From Malus domestica (taxonomy: Eukaryota > Streptophyta > Magnoliopsida > Rosales > Rosaceae), in the NCBI RefSeq assembly GCF_042453785.1, contig NC_091667.1:33906001-33970000 (forward strand): 64,000 bases of DNA, in the 5' to 3' direction. The notes under the pieces are model-generated. The model ran no database searches. It worked only from the letters and a program-made list of their open reading frames with translations, and had not been told where the DNA came from. How positions within the stretch are numbered: position 1 is the first letter of the stretch; each line of letters opens with the position of its first letter. Shown piece after piece: positions 38,107 through 50,634 of the stretch. The position numbers and the translations under genes were made by a program.

Positions 38107-41100
38107 TCATGTTTGCATCTGAAACTTTTTCCTGACACCATGAGCTCCATCACTCCACACCAGCTTAGTTTGGTTTCCACTATCATTTGTTGCAAAAGAT
38201 TGTGTCTGCAGTTGATTGAGTGGAGATATAAATGACTCAGTATGAAACTGTCAATGCTTCAATGATAGGAATACCATCCATGCATGTGATTTATAATACA
38301 AGAAAAACATACTATCAAGATGCCAAAAGAGATACAAGACAAACCTGTCTTGCTCTTTTGTCAATAGGTGTCCACTCGGTAAGAGCAGGAGCTGAAATTG
38401 TTTCATTCTTCGATGAGCTTGATGATTGTAAAGGTCGCTTCTGCTTTTTTTTTTCTGGGAACTTTCTTGGAGTGTTGCCACCTTGGTACTTGTAAAAATC
38501 AAGAATAGACGGACTTCTTCTCTTGGTAATCTTTGATACATTCCCTGGATAACCCAAACTAGGGCCAGATAAGTCACCAGGAAGGGACTGCTGACGCAAC
38601 CTGCTCTTTTCCTTGATTCTGTTCAGAAACTCTATTGTCCAGGGAGTATTTTTCTGTGAACTGCCTGAATGGAGAGCTCTTGAGAGTGGTGTTCCTCCAT
38701 AATGTGATATATCATTCCCGTAGAGATGTAGCCCTTGCATTCCTCCATAAGGTGATATATCATTTTCATGGAAATGTAGCCCTTGGGATTTCCCCCCGGC
38801 CCTCTTCATGAAAGTCTCCTCTAAGGGCTTGTTACGGTTTGTTAAGGGGAAAACATCATGTTCGAGATCTGTATCTGAGTAATCGTTGGCTCCAACTTGC
38901 GAAATTTTTCTCAGGTTTTCTGCAGAACGCCAAACAGTTGGAGTTGAGTTGATTTCAGCAGCTGTTGGGAAAGTACGGTGACTACTTAAACCAAATGACA
39001 ATTTTCTTGCAGCTTTAGACTTCCTTGTGGAATCCATTTCCAACTCAGGCATCTGAGATGAGAATTTCATAGGGTTGCCAATAAAAGAAAAGTCCTCATC
39101 TAATACAGGACTGCCTTTTAGGTCAATAACTTCCCCTTTAAGGTCCTCATGCAGAACCTCAGAATTCTTGTTATAGAAATCAAAATTCTTCATGATAGGC
39201 GTATCTGATCCTCGTTTCTGACCTGACAGCTTATCCTTCAACGATGAACAGGACCTTTTTATATCATTTAATACCTGAGGCCCTTTGGAGATTTGAGAAT
39301 CATATGGCTCGAAAACCTTAAAAGGATTCATCATCATATCCGTATCTAAGCCCACTTCTTGATCAAACAAGTCATTCTGAGAGAACCTAGACTTTCTGAA
39401 CTCATCAATTATTTTGGGGCTTTTTGACATACATGAATCATCTAACTTGGAAGCTGTAGAAGGATTCAAGATGTTGGTACTGAATTGGTTCAACGGCTCC
39501 AGGTGCAAGAATTCATTCGTTTGTAACTCATATTTGTCAGGACTACCATTGTATTTTCGTTTCTTTCTTTCCAAAACAGGATTCTGATTATATCTTCCCG
39601 AGTCTGGACCTGAAGACACTGAAGAGGAGCAGTCTGTCATAATTGATTTAGAATCTGCCGGTTCACCATATTTGCATAAAGTACTAAATAGTGTGATACT
39701 TTCATCAGGAACATGATATTTTTGGATTACACTCATCCTGGTTTCATGGGACGATTCAAGAAACTCTTTGAGCAAGCCTCCTGAAGACAATATTGCATGA
39801 GCTGTCAAAGCATTTACTGAAGGAAATCTGGTAAGGAATGATTCTGCAAGACTTTCCGACTCAGGCATTCGAGGATACATAAACCTTTTCGACTTTGTGG
39901 CATGTCCCATGCAGCTCAATATAATTTCATCAGTCAACTCAGATGAATATGAGTTGAAAAGCTGCAAATCAATTCCCAGGCCCGCTGCTGCTGCATAAAG
40001 TCCATCTGAGTACTCCATTACAGTGGAGAGGAAGCTGTTTTCTCCCTCAAAGATCTGTTGAAAGAGAAACACAAGAATAATAAGTTCTATCAGTTCAGTG
40101 TGGAAAAAGCAAACAAAGAAAGTTAAAAACTACGAAAAATAGTTTCGGTAACTACCATAATGCAGCCACTGAAAGTGAAACTCAGCAACGTCAAAACATT
40201 TGTGGCAATATTCTCAATGCACAAAGGTAAGCATGAAGAAGCTTCATCAATAGTGGTTGCTTTCTTTCCAATGTTTTTGCAGTCATACCACACTAAACAA
40301 ATTGCAGAACTGATTATGATATCCACAGGTAAATCTGAATCACGTTCTACTACTTGTACCCCTTCTTTCTCCATTGCAAGAATTTTTTGGTAGGTACTTC
40401 TTCTAGATACTATCATTTCCTTATCAAGATTTTGAGTGTTTACAACAATGACCATCTCAGGGAAAGAGGCCATGCTCTGCTGAAAACGCTCAGCTTCCAC
40501 TGCAGGTGGCACAGAAAGATTAGGAAGGGGCATACTGCTAGCTTCTACTTCATCTGCACCTTCTTTATATCTCATATCATTCTTTTCCTGACCAGGAAAA
40601 ATGTCCGAGAGTTCCTCTGACTGCTGATCATTCTTTTCCTGACCAGGAAAAATGTCCGAGAGTTCCTCTGACTGCTGATCATTCATATTCTCAACTGGAG
40701 CAGATATAGAATAGGACTGCTCTCCCTGGGCATACATCTGGTGTTAGCATATTTGAATAGAAAGGTAAGTGAGTTGGAATTTATAAGCTATCCATAAATG
40801 AAACAAATAAACAATGAGATTAATGAGGGAGGGATAAATTCAAATAATTAACAATTAAACCTTTGGAGATGTAGCATTAGCTACTGTGGTAACTGCACAA
40901 TTACTATTTCCACCTGTAGAGGCCTTCTGCGGATTCAAGAAAAAGCTGATATCATTGAATTGTGACATAGACTTGAAAAGTGATGAAGCCCTCTCAGCGC
41001 CTCTTTTATCAATATGCTCTCCAATTTTTTTCTGTGGAAAAGCGCCGCCTGACAATTTGCCTGAAGTATCTCCAAGATGACCAGCAAGCATAGGAATGCC

Positions 41101-43965
41101 ATCAGAGGGCAACTCCTGTAATTCTTTGTTTTCTTCTGTATTAAACTCATCTACAGCGTCATCGGAGAAAGCAAAATCATACACCAGCTTTCCATCATCA
41201 TAGGAGTCCCAATCAAAACACGTGCTCAGTGAATTTGTATCCTCCAAGATTTTCTGATGGGAGAAAGAAATTTGACAGTTGCATTTATCTTTCTCGAGAA
41301 AATGCCAATCCAAGTAAATCCTATCTGATGCAGATAGGGGTAGCGGCTGTAAGTTAGTTAGTGTTTCCTCCATAACAACATATGAAGAACATATCTTTTC
41401 ATGATCAGAGAGAACAGGCACAGGCAATGATTTGAATGTGCCATCGACAAGGGCTAGCTCATGACTAACAATCAAAGTATTGAAGTTTATGTCTCCATGA
41501 AACATCCAGTCACAGGTTTCTGGTTCATTTGCTGTTAGGGTACTAATGAGGACTTCAAAATGCTGAGACGAGTTCAAATCAAGAATCTGAAATTCTTCAA
41601 AAACAACCAGGCTTCGAGACTGGAAACAAGCATCCATGGACGTCCCTTGATATGTGATGTTTCCCTGCATCTGTGGCATTTCCACCATGCTTAATAAATC
41701 CATTTCAGGGGTAATGTCAAGGGACCCGAGATCAGATCGAAGATCTAAAAGACACTCCAAGGTCCCATATTCCTTTGTACCCAAAAGCTCCTTGCCATTC
41801 AGGTTATCTTTTTTATCCCAATGCTGGGGCTCAATATTTTCGTAAACAGAAGAAAGTTCATCCTCTACAGACAAACCTGTCAAAGTTGGCAGAGTAATCT
41901 CATTTACTTCTAATAGAGGGAAATTCTGATAGAAGTGCATTTGGTCCTTGTAAGAACAATCATCTTCAAACATATAAGCCTTTTGATCCATGGAATACTC
42001 CGAATGAACGTCTTCAACTGTATGAACTGACTCATGAACTTCCCAAGGAAACTCCAGTGTACGATTAAGCATTTCCTGAAAGGAATACAGTACCACATTA
42101 ACAGCCCTTAGACAAACTTAATATCAGTAACTTGTTAACAAATGTAAACAATATTGCACCTTAAACTTGATATAATACATGCATACCAAATTGAAACTTA
42201 GTCAATCCAACCCCTTCCATACCTATAGTGATTCTAAGATCAGCGCTATCAAATGTCTATCCAGAGAATGACATAAGTTAAAAACCTTAGAATCGCTGTC
42301 TAATATGATAACCAACAAAAAAAAACAACTACGGTTATTATTACTACAATGTTCACCATTAAAATTAATAACACATACAAGAAGGACAAGTCACCCAGAG
42401 GTTGAGAGGTGCCAATGTTATTTGTCATGCGTCAACTAATTAGAAAGACCGAAGCAAATTATAACTGAATCATAAATTTTTAAGAAACTTACTAAATTAT
42501 TCTCAGCCTCTGGAACTTCTGAAAGAAACGGGAGCCCCTCTTTCTCATAAATGTAAGCATTTTCCTGCAGATAAGAGACAAGATATTATGGATGCAGAAA
42601 CAAATTGTATATTAGCAACTGGTTAGTGGACATTCATTTTACCAAGAATACATCCAACTCTGGTGTTTCAAAGTGGAGCATTTCATATGGGTGTGCATCT
42701 TTCTCTGCATCTCTTCTGCCATTATCCTTCTACAGTAACATAAGTTTGACTACTCAGTTCTCGGACAAGAACAAACATGATAAAGCTCTTATGATATGAG
42801 AATTCCATAGGCATACTTTTCGAAAGTCAGCCTCATGAGTCTTGGAACCAAAAGATATCTGATCCTCCGATCTCTTCTCTTCTTTGAGATCCTCGGCTTT
42901 CTGCTGCAGGTCATGACAAACAAATATATTATACGAATAACACTAATCACAGGTACTTTTGAATTACTTTAAATGTAATTACTATAACTACTTAACATAT
43001 AAGTTCAGTTTCAGAATTCGTAAACTTCTGTCAACTTTGACATCAAAGTAAGACCCTATGCAGTTAAATAAAGGAGAAATTACAGACTTCATACAATTCA
43101 CCGTCCTCATTTCAGATTTTCGAACATGAACCTAAGACTAAAATAAATAAAACAAAATATCTACTTAGTTTCTCATTTTCCAGAGTCTCCACATACTACA
43201 TAGCGGAAAATCGAACTTATAAGAACAGTTTGTAGCATGAGCAAAGATAAATTACGAAAAACAATAATTATTAAATCTCTTTGTTTCCTAAATACTAATG
43301 TCAGCAACCGAAATCAATCATTGATCGCTCGTTTAGTTATTTTCATTTTTCTTTTAAACTTAATTAGTTAATATTAATTTTCAAATTACGTTGAATAAGT
43401 AAGAAATGTAATAACAATTCACGAGAATTCTGGATTTAATTTTCTTCTGATACATGATACGCTATTAGCCAAACAAAACCTATAACTACATTGAACGATA
43501 AAACTCAGTAATCTATTTTTCCTTCAACAATAACGAACGCAATAATCCGGTAATTCAACTTCAATCCAAGTTAAGTTAAAAAATCAACTGCATTACGGAT
43601 AATCAACAAATTCCGAAGCCGATTCAGCACATTACCTCCGAAAACTGCAACTCACGGCTTCCGGAACCGAAACTTCTAGAACTCGGAGACGAATCGCCGG
43701 CCTCGAGGTCCGCAACATCGATAACTATCTTCTGAGGAAGAACATCGGAGAAGAACTTGGAGAGAGCGTCTCCGATTGGCAATTGCTCTATTTGGAGCGA
43801 GACTTCGAGTTCGGAGTCGAAGCGGGAGAGTTGGAGGCCGTCGAAGGGGGTGGAGAGATTGGAGGGAGGGAGGTGAGGGATCGGAAGGTGGAGGAAGGTT
43901 GTGGAGTCCGGGGTTTGGGTTGGAGTGGCGGTGAAGTAGTCGATGTTGAGGTAGCGAGTTCGCAT
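38107..43965 (-). CDS. SHOC1: SHORTAGE IN CHIASMATA 1, XPF-like meiotic crossover protein
   Basis: A ZMM-class meiotic factor that works with PTD to stabilise recombination intermediates bound for class I crossovers. Eight exons fit: 43965-43636, 42900-42817, 42729-42643, 42564-42493, 42075-40861, 40737-40156, 40054-38345 and 38205-38107, giving 1392 aa (Arabidopsis is somewhat longer). The N-terminus MRTRYLNIDYFTATPTQTPD is typical. A degenerate XPF-type nuclease-like core is seen in exon 6 (MVIVVNTQNLDKEMIVSRRS, PVDIIISSAICLVWYDCKN). Helix-hairpin-helix-like sequence follows in exon 7 (ESLAESFLTRFPSVNALTAH). The C-terminal tail carries TPWTIEFLNRIKEKSRLRQQ and ends LVWSDGAHGVRKKFQMQT. The third-exon and last-exon splice sites are by eye. 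Two in-frame tandem repeats lie in poorly conserved parts. A retrotransposon begins 287 bp before the start codon. Confidence 0.92.
38693..38788. repeat. 48-bp in-frame tandem repeat in SHOC1 exon 7
   Basis: Two units (38693-38740, 38741-38788) encode QGLHFHENDISPYGG and QGLHLYGNDISHYGG. They have diverged at several bases, so the duplication is older than the 51-bp one in exon 6. Confidence 0.85.
40578..40679. repeat. 51-bp in-frame tandem repeat in SHOC1 exon 6
   Basis: Two identical units (40578-40628 and 40629-40679) each encode NDQQSEELSDIFPGQEK, adding 17 residues to the linker before the XPF-like core without changing frame. Confidence 0.93.
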
Positions 43966-44778
43966 TTCAGCTTCAGAATTTTGAGACGCAACGGACTGTT
44001 TTGGTTTCAGAGGAATTCAATTTGGCGCTTTAAATTTCGGCCGTTTTATTGATACGGATACGGTCTTTTGTACTAAAATGCGCCGGGAGCGCACTATGCA
44101 CTGGAACGTGGAAACTGTATCTTGCGTTGGATGGATAATGTAATAATTCGGTCTTCACATCCAACGGCATGTATGTAATCACGATTAAGATTATGAATTG
44201 AGTGCTTAAATCTCCATTTTTTTTTTTGTCAAATTTTTTTTATAGAAGGACTGTTATAAGCCTGACCCAAAAAAATAACCTAGTTTACATTGGGCCAGGC
44301 CAATCCCTTTGTGTTTTAATGTAAGGCCCGAGTTTTTCTTTAATTTTCTTAAGCCCAAAGTTTATTCAACCCGTGAACCTCATCTCCTTCCTCTCTCTTT
44401 TCTGAAAAGTCAGCTCTCTCTCTCTCTTTCGGTTTCTTCTCTCTCTTTCTCACACTCTCTAAGCTCCGAGAGCTTCTCTCTAGCTTTCACCTCACTTCCC
44501 TCACAAATCAAACCCCAAAAACCATATATTTGGAATCCTTGAGACCTAACGAACTCAATGGTACCCTTGCATGCGCCATATGAGCACCGTGGGTTTTTCT
44601 GCCATTGAAGCCGAGAGCTTCAAAGCTCTAAAACTCGAACCCAGGTGAGGATTGTGTTCCTTCTTCAAATTTCTGAGTTATGCATGTTGGTTTTATGACA
44701 AAACTCAAGGGTTTCGATCTCAGTTTTTCCCTATGCTAATAATCTAGTTCCGACGACAAACTCTGGCGAGTTCGTAGG

Positions 44779-46212
44779 TGTGTGTGTGCAGGTGTGTATA
44801 TGTGTCCGTGTGTGTGTGCGCGAACTGTGTGTGTGTGTGAGCATACTGTGCATGCCGTGTATACTGTGCGTGTGTGTATGTGATTATGGGTGTGTGTGTT
44901 GTGCGGTGCAGGTGTGTGTGTGTGTACCGTGTGCATGTGTGTGTGCAGTGCATGCATATGCAGACTGTACATGTGTGTGTTTTTATATATTGCAAGTGTG
45001 TGTGTTGGTGTGAATGTATGTGTGCATGCGTGGGAGTGTGTGTGTGTGCTGGTGTGTAAGTATATGCAGTGGCGGATCCAGGAATCTTACCCTAAGGGGT
45101 CGTAGTGTAAAAGTTCAATAAGGATAGCGCGCGTAGCGCGAAATTTTTTTTTAACAGAAACGGCATGCATATCGTCATTTCATTGGGATAGCGCGACTAG
45201 CTACTCCAAAATCCTTGTTCAAAGGTCCTGAACGTACAAAAAAAATATCTAAGAAGTCTAAAATTTAGAAACACATTAAGCATATATGTCATATAACTTA
45301 AGATATTTTGAATAATTATATCTAATTTTTCAAAAATAAAAATAAAAATAAAAATCTCATGTAATGAATTGGATGGTTTCATAATAAAAAAAACTAGAAA
45401 GCAATGCCAGACATCCCCAAACTACGTACATTGCTATCATCAAAGAAATCCCCTAACCAAACACACGTGGCTTAACGCGCTTAACGTGCTGTCAAGTTAT
45501 ATGGGTGGCTTACATTTGTAAATGTCTGGCATTGCTTTGATGATAGCAATGCAAACACCTCCAACGGTCAGAAAAGCATTGCAAACACCTTCCATCACTC
45601 ACATTAGCAAGAGACTCACAAACAAAGACCATATTTTATTCTTTTTTATTCTTTGCTTTTCCCCATCTCTAATATAAAAATTTAAACCTGGGTATTGACA
45701 GCCCATTTTTCCTTTTTGAAAACGTCAACTGCTATCCAAATGTGATTGGACAAAATTATAAAATAAATTTTATGGGAAAGTTTGAGATGGTCACGTGAGA
45801 AGGAAAGGATGAGAGAGAAACTCATCTTCTTCCTCCTTTCGTCGCAAGAACAGAACCTGAAAAACTTAGAAATTCCAGAACACTGCACTCGTTTTGCCCA
45901 GGTTGCTTTTAAAAAAAAACAGGCGCGCAGCGCCTTCTCCTTCGTCTTCGTTTTGCCCAGCCGCCGAGGAGCCTTTCGTCGAACAGTTGGTGTGCAGCCA
46001 AGGGGTCGCACCAGTCAGCTCCAAGGGGTCGTTCCACCATCTCCAAGGGGTCTCTAAGGTAGTTTACATGGCTTCCAAGGGGTCGTGTGACCTCATTGAC
46101 CCCACTGTGGATCCGCCTCTGAGTATATGTATGTGTGTGTGTTTATATATATATATATATATATATGCATGTGTGTGTGCAGCGCATGCTGCGTGTGTAT
46201 GTGTTTATATAT

Positions 46213-46263
<51 letters not shown>

Positions 46264-46410
46264 TGTGTGGGTGCAGCGCATGCTAATGCATGCTCTGTGT
46301 GTGTGTGTGTGTTTATATATGTGTGTGTGTATATATGTATATATATATATATATATGCAAGTGTGTGTGTGTGCAGTGCATGCTTTGCATGTGTGTGTGT
46401 GTGGTTGGTA
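44779..46410. repeat. TG/TA compound microsatellites inside 5' LTR
   Basis: Both LTRs carry a long run of TG-rich sequence followed by three or so units of the form gtgtgtttatata...(TA)n-tgcatgtgtgtgtgcagcgc. In this LTR the run is split by the nested hAT-like element (45067-46121). The matching stretch in the right LTR is 51160-51690 with different TA lengths, so the arrays have changed since insertion. Confidence 0.9.
45067..46121. mobile_element. Non-autonomous hAT-like transposon nested in 5' LTR
   Basis: The ends CAGTGGCGGATCCA and (reverse-complemented) CAGAGGCGGATCCA form 14-bp inverted repeats with one mismatch. An 8-bp duplication AGTATATG flanks them (45059-45066 and 46122-46129), the hAT hallmark. 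The element is 1055 bp with no transposase. Near the right end the word ccaaggggtc occurs four times (about 45998-46085), and ctaaggggtcg occurs near the left end (about 45093), as expected for subterminal transposase-binding repeats. The middle holds inverted words (aatgccagacat / atgtctggcatt, 45402 and 45522). It is absent from the right LTR, so it inserted after the retrotransposon. Confidence 0.93.
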
Positions 46411-46720
46411 TGGGTTGGGCTCAAGCCCAAACCACCTCTTGATCCTAACCTATCCAAACCCAAAACCCATTTCCATTTCCTAAAATTCTATCTTTTGGGT
46501 AGTTTATTAAATTGTACATTTTCGTGCTTAGGTGAAGTTGCTAGTGGAGACTTCCTTAATCATTTTTCGCACAATTCTGCTGCTTCGGAGTATCTGTGAG
46601 TGGACCACCTTCGAAAATTGCATGTTTTATTGATAGAAATGCATAATTTAATAGCACGCCTTGCAGAATTATTGATTTGAGGAATACTTTACAGGAAGCA
46701 TGATGATTTGATTATACGTG

Positions 46721-46751
<31 letters not shown>

Positions 46752-47686
46752 TTTGAATTATTTCCATTATATCGTATTTTCTATAGAACCCTCATTCTGG
46801 TAGACTATCTGATCGATTACGATAGGATGCTAAGAATGTGTTTCAAATGACTTTCGAACACCTCTTCGTAGTATAGAGGATCGATGAATTTATGCTACGA
46901 AGTTGTATTTTAGAGATGAATTATGTTTTGTGCGTACCTAGTGAACACTATGCCGCCTGGGGTGAGGATCTGGTGTTGGCATTGAGGCCGGGAGAAATAA
47001 TCCCTAGCGAAAGGCTGAAGGACACAGAGACAGGCATTGGGCGGGGAGGGAGATATCTCTGGCTACGGGCACAGAGACTGAGGTGCAGGCATTGGGCCGG
47101 GAGTATTGTTATTCAGTGCACTCACTAGCAGCACAACTTGTGTTATGCTTCTTGATACGATTTCTGATATGATTTCGATATGATTTTCTGAGATTGATTT
47201 GCAGAGAGATATATGAATTGTTTTATGGCATGCTAGAGTTTTCTGAAAAGCTTATCACTTATTATTCTAGTAGTTTTCATTATTAAACTGTGGGGGTTAG
47301 TATGTTCATAATTGTTTTCGTACTACGTATGTATATAAACTTGGTCCACTCATCCTTGTTTTGCGCCCCCATTCAGGTCTTAGAAACGAGGCATAGAATC
47401 CCGGCATCAAGGTACTTCCGCAGCGGCATCTTCGAGTCCTCTCGGGGTAGGACCCACTCCTTTGTTCATTCAAACTTATCTTAATTCTTGTTAGTGACTA
47501 GGTTTAGCTGTATGCTCTGAACACGTTGCTAAATTGTTAATTCATTGTTTTTTTTTAATTCATAACCCGTATTTATTTCTTATTCCTAGCTTTTGTATCA
47601 ATTAATGGCTTTCGTCACCCTCGGGTGTCGGCCAGCACGTGCCTATCCTGGTATTCGGGTAATATCAAGGTCGGGGCGTGTCAGAT

Positions 47687-47698
47687 TGGTATCAGAGC
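47687..47698 (+). other. Primer binding site, initiator tRNA-Met type
   Basis: TGGTATCAGAGC, complementary to the 3' end of plant initiator tRNA-Met, starts three bases after the 5' LTR. Confidence 0.95.
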
Positions 47699-50617
47699 AT
47701 GGTATGTTCAGAGCATATTTAGGATTCTATTCAACCCTCGTAGTGTGTCTGTCATGGCATCATTTGGATTGTCATCTTCCGTATTTGGTACTATTTGGCG
47801 CAGTTGTGTAAATATTTCTCTGTTTGAATTGTCATCTTCTAGTTGAAATACAAGAACTTGTTGGTTGGATTGTGCCTCATAGGTGACGTGTTTGTTTTGT
47901 TAAACGACTTTTAACATCGGATCGATACTCAGCGACGTGTTTTAGAAATCTCGATTTGAGGAATTCTGGTTAAGACTAGCCATAGATCTTCCTTAGGAAT
48001 CGCGGGCAGAGTCAGCTCTACATCAAAAATTTTGGATTGGTGGTACGAGTTGGTTAAGACGAAATGGAAATCGAAATCGATGATGTCACTCTGTGATATG
48101 CGTTACCTATGAATGGCGGGCAAGGTCACATCTATGTGGAAACTACTTAAAATATTCGAAATGCACGTTGGAGAAAACAAGTAAACGTTGGTTGTGACGA
48201 ATCTGGAAAGTGTCAGTTGGAATTTGAATCAACGTTCTTGGACTCATTCCTATTGAGGGAATTCGTGTAGCTCTTCAGAATGGTACTCGGCGATTGTTCT
48301 ATCGTTAACCCTTTTGCCCTTTTGCTTACTCCAACGACGAAGTTAAGCTCCTAATTTTTGACCGTTAGCTTCACATCAAATTCTCTGAGTGTTGACTTCG
48401 TTTGCATTAATTGCTTTTCTCGGGAAACTCCTTGGTAGCAAACGCTATTCTCATCAATTTCCAAAATGAGTTGCAATTCTTATTGTTGTTGTAGTTGGAC
48501 TTGGATAATGAAGGTTTAGTCTTGTTTGGATAAACAGATTCCTTGAATTTCACCAAGTCTGGTACTCGGCGATAAAACCTTAGTTCCTCGTCCGCGTACT
48601 TTTCGGTGAAGGTGAACTTAGTCTCTTGCTTGCAGCCTAGCTGTTCAGCCTTGTAATTTTTCGTGTGATGGTTGAGACTTCACCATATTCATCGTTGTAC
48701 GAAGATCGAGCTTTACTCTGAACTTCTATGGACGTATAGAGCTTTGGTTTACTCAAGAGCATCACTTTAAGGTAGCCAATCGTGTCACTACAAGCATACG
48801 CAGGTTCCTCTGTATCTTTCTTCTTCGCCATTTTGTTGATTCAAAGGTTCTATGTCTAATTTCTGAATTTTGAAATGGCTCTCACAAAGTATTGTGAATC
48901 TCGAAATGCCTTTGGCCTCGTCAAATCTTATTATCAGTTCTTAACTATTCTTGAGTTTAGACCTAATTCCTTTTTTGCTAAGAAACCAGTTGACCATACT
49001 GTGATGATTTGCAAAATAATCATAAACAATGACTTTTATTTCTGCATCTTCATTTTCCTTCGCTCTTTTGGTTATCAATGTAAAATTGAATAACGTTCTC
49101 GGCATGGTTTCTCACTCAACCGGATATCTTGTACTCTAGATTTAGTGGACTCGTTTTGACCCTCAAATTCTTTAGTGTTATTTCAGCCTTCTCAACATGG
49201 TTTCTCGCTCAATCAGTGAGAAATTCTCGCTCAATCAGTGAGAAATTCACGATCGATTAATTCAGCGGAAGTGTGCACCCAAATTCTTATCGTTTTGGAA
49301 ATGAACATTCGGAGCATAATCTTTTCACAAGCTTACCAGTCTTATCGAAAAGATTTTCTTTTGGCTTGAAGTTTGAGCCGTCTCTTAGTAAGAGTTTGGT
49401 GAAGGTAGTAGTACTGGTGGTCAACGGATTGCATCACCAATTACTATCTTCGCGCAAGGATGTTCCATCACAAATTACTTTTTTGGTACAATTCGTAGCC
49501 ATCGCATCGTACTCTATTAGTTCTCTTTCAATGATGTGCTTTCGTTTTCACACATCTTTCCACTGCTTCACTTGCGAACTTTATTGTTGTGAGTAGGTGG
49601 ATGTCGAAATGCTTCTAGAAAATCTGTTTGGTGCACTCTGGGATGGCACCACAGCACGGTCGAGGCAAGAATCGGATAATCTTTACACTTCTCTTGAATC
49701 CTAAGGTACAGTTTTCAAATTGGTTCGTTATTGGCAAAACACTGGAGTAGTTGGTCACATTTGGTAGAACTGAAGTGAATATTATGTTTGGTGCTGGATA
49801 GAGTTTTACGACGACAGTTTTTGTTTCGTTGGTTTGGGTACGACACTTTTGCGACATGGTACGAGAGTTTTCCACGGGCCACATTGGTTGTTAGAGGAGT
49901 TGTGTGCTTGTATTTGGAGGATCGAATTTACGACGTGTGAAATTATTCATCTTCAGGAAATTACTACTTGCTTGTCGAGACAACAAATGTGTGGTCGATA
50001 TTGCAGGCTGCAGACTGTGATATCGATAGCTTATTTGTTAGGTTCGTTGAGCAAGTGGGCAAGAAGACCCATGCACAACAGTTATTGCGGATTTGTTATT
50101 CTGAAGGCTCGACCCAAAGACACCATTACTCTCGGAGTACGTGACGTTTCAAATTCTTTGGCAAGACCCACTTTCACTTTTGATTTTGGATTTTCAGTAT
50201 AAATATTTTAACTTTCGTTAGTAGTATTCGTATTTTCGAAGTTACAAATGTTTTGGGGAAAGTATTTCCGTTTTCAGTTTTAAGTTCAGCTCAAGTTTTC
50301 AATCTATATGTTATTACTTATCTATTTTGATGTTAACGTATTTTGTGTACTTACTTTTGAACTTAGGTTATTTTGTGTTTTCGACTTTATATTTTATTAA
50401 AGTATGTTTTCTACTTTTACACTGATGGGGAAAGAAGGTACGAGCTTGGAGGCACGAAAGATGGAGTCATTGCAACCCGATCGCGACGGGATGACATTTT
50501 CCCTTTTGTGCAACCGCTCTGACTTGATTCTTCGCCACCTATATATTTTTTTTTCTTCTTCCTATTTTCGAGTATTTCAGTTTAGTAAGTGATTTTAAAT
50601 TTCGAGGACTAAATTTT
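47699..50617. other. Retrotransposon interior without recognisable proteins
   Basis: Only short unrelated reading frames are present. Around 49132-49180 a stretch of about 48 bp (gtactctagattt...caaattctttagt) also occurs near 55810, showing shared ancestry with neighbouring repeat debris. Nothing here resembles capsid, protease, reverse transcriptase or integrase domains. Confidence 0.7.
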
Positions 50618-50634
50618 CTTTAAGGGGGGTAGAT
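50618..50634 (+). other. Polypurine tract
   Basis: The purine run aaggggggtaga lies immediately before the 3' LTR start TGTTATAA, where plus-strand priming is expected. Confidence 0.85.

Larger units (their letters stand above)
44252..47683 (+). repeat. 5' LTR (with nested DNA transposon)
   Basis: 3432 bp in total; without the nested element and its duplicated target it is about 2.37 kb, matching the right LTR. Contains CT-rich, TG/TA microsatellite and GC-rich (about 46970-47110) sectors. Ends directly before the primer binding site. Confidence 0.93.

Noticed and set aside
43783-44052. Plus-strand frame opposite SHOC1 exon 1
   Set aside because: Low-complexity antisense shadow; the minus frame has clear SHOC1 N-terminal identity.
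45398-45550. Inverted words in the hAT-like element read as a microRNA hairpin
   Set aside because: The two word pairs are in the order A-B...A'-B', not A-B...B'-A', so they do not fold into one continuous stem.
45782-46057. 91-codon frame in the hAT-like element as a captured gene
   Set aside because: The translation is low-complexity, with no family resemblance, and its end runs through the subterminal AAGGGGTC repeats.
44736-46599. Long open frames in TG/TA-rich stretches giving Cys-Val or Tyr-Ile-rich peptides
   Set aside because: They are translations of microsatellites inside an LTR, open on both strands because the repeat lacks stop codons; no codon signal or homology.
47684-50634. 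Possible gag or antisense ORF in the retrotransposon interior
   Set aside because: Only short unrelated frames; no capsid, zinc-knuckle or polymerase motif visible.
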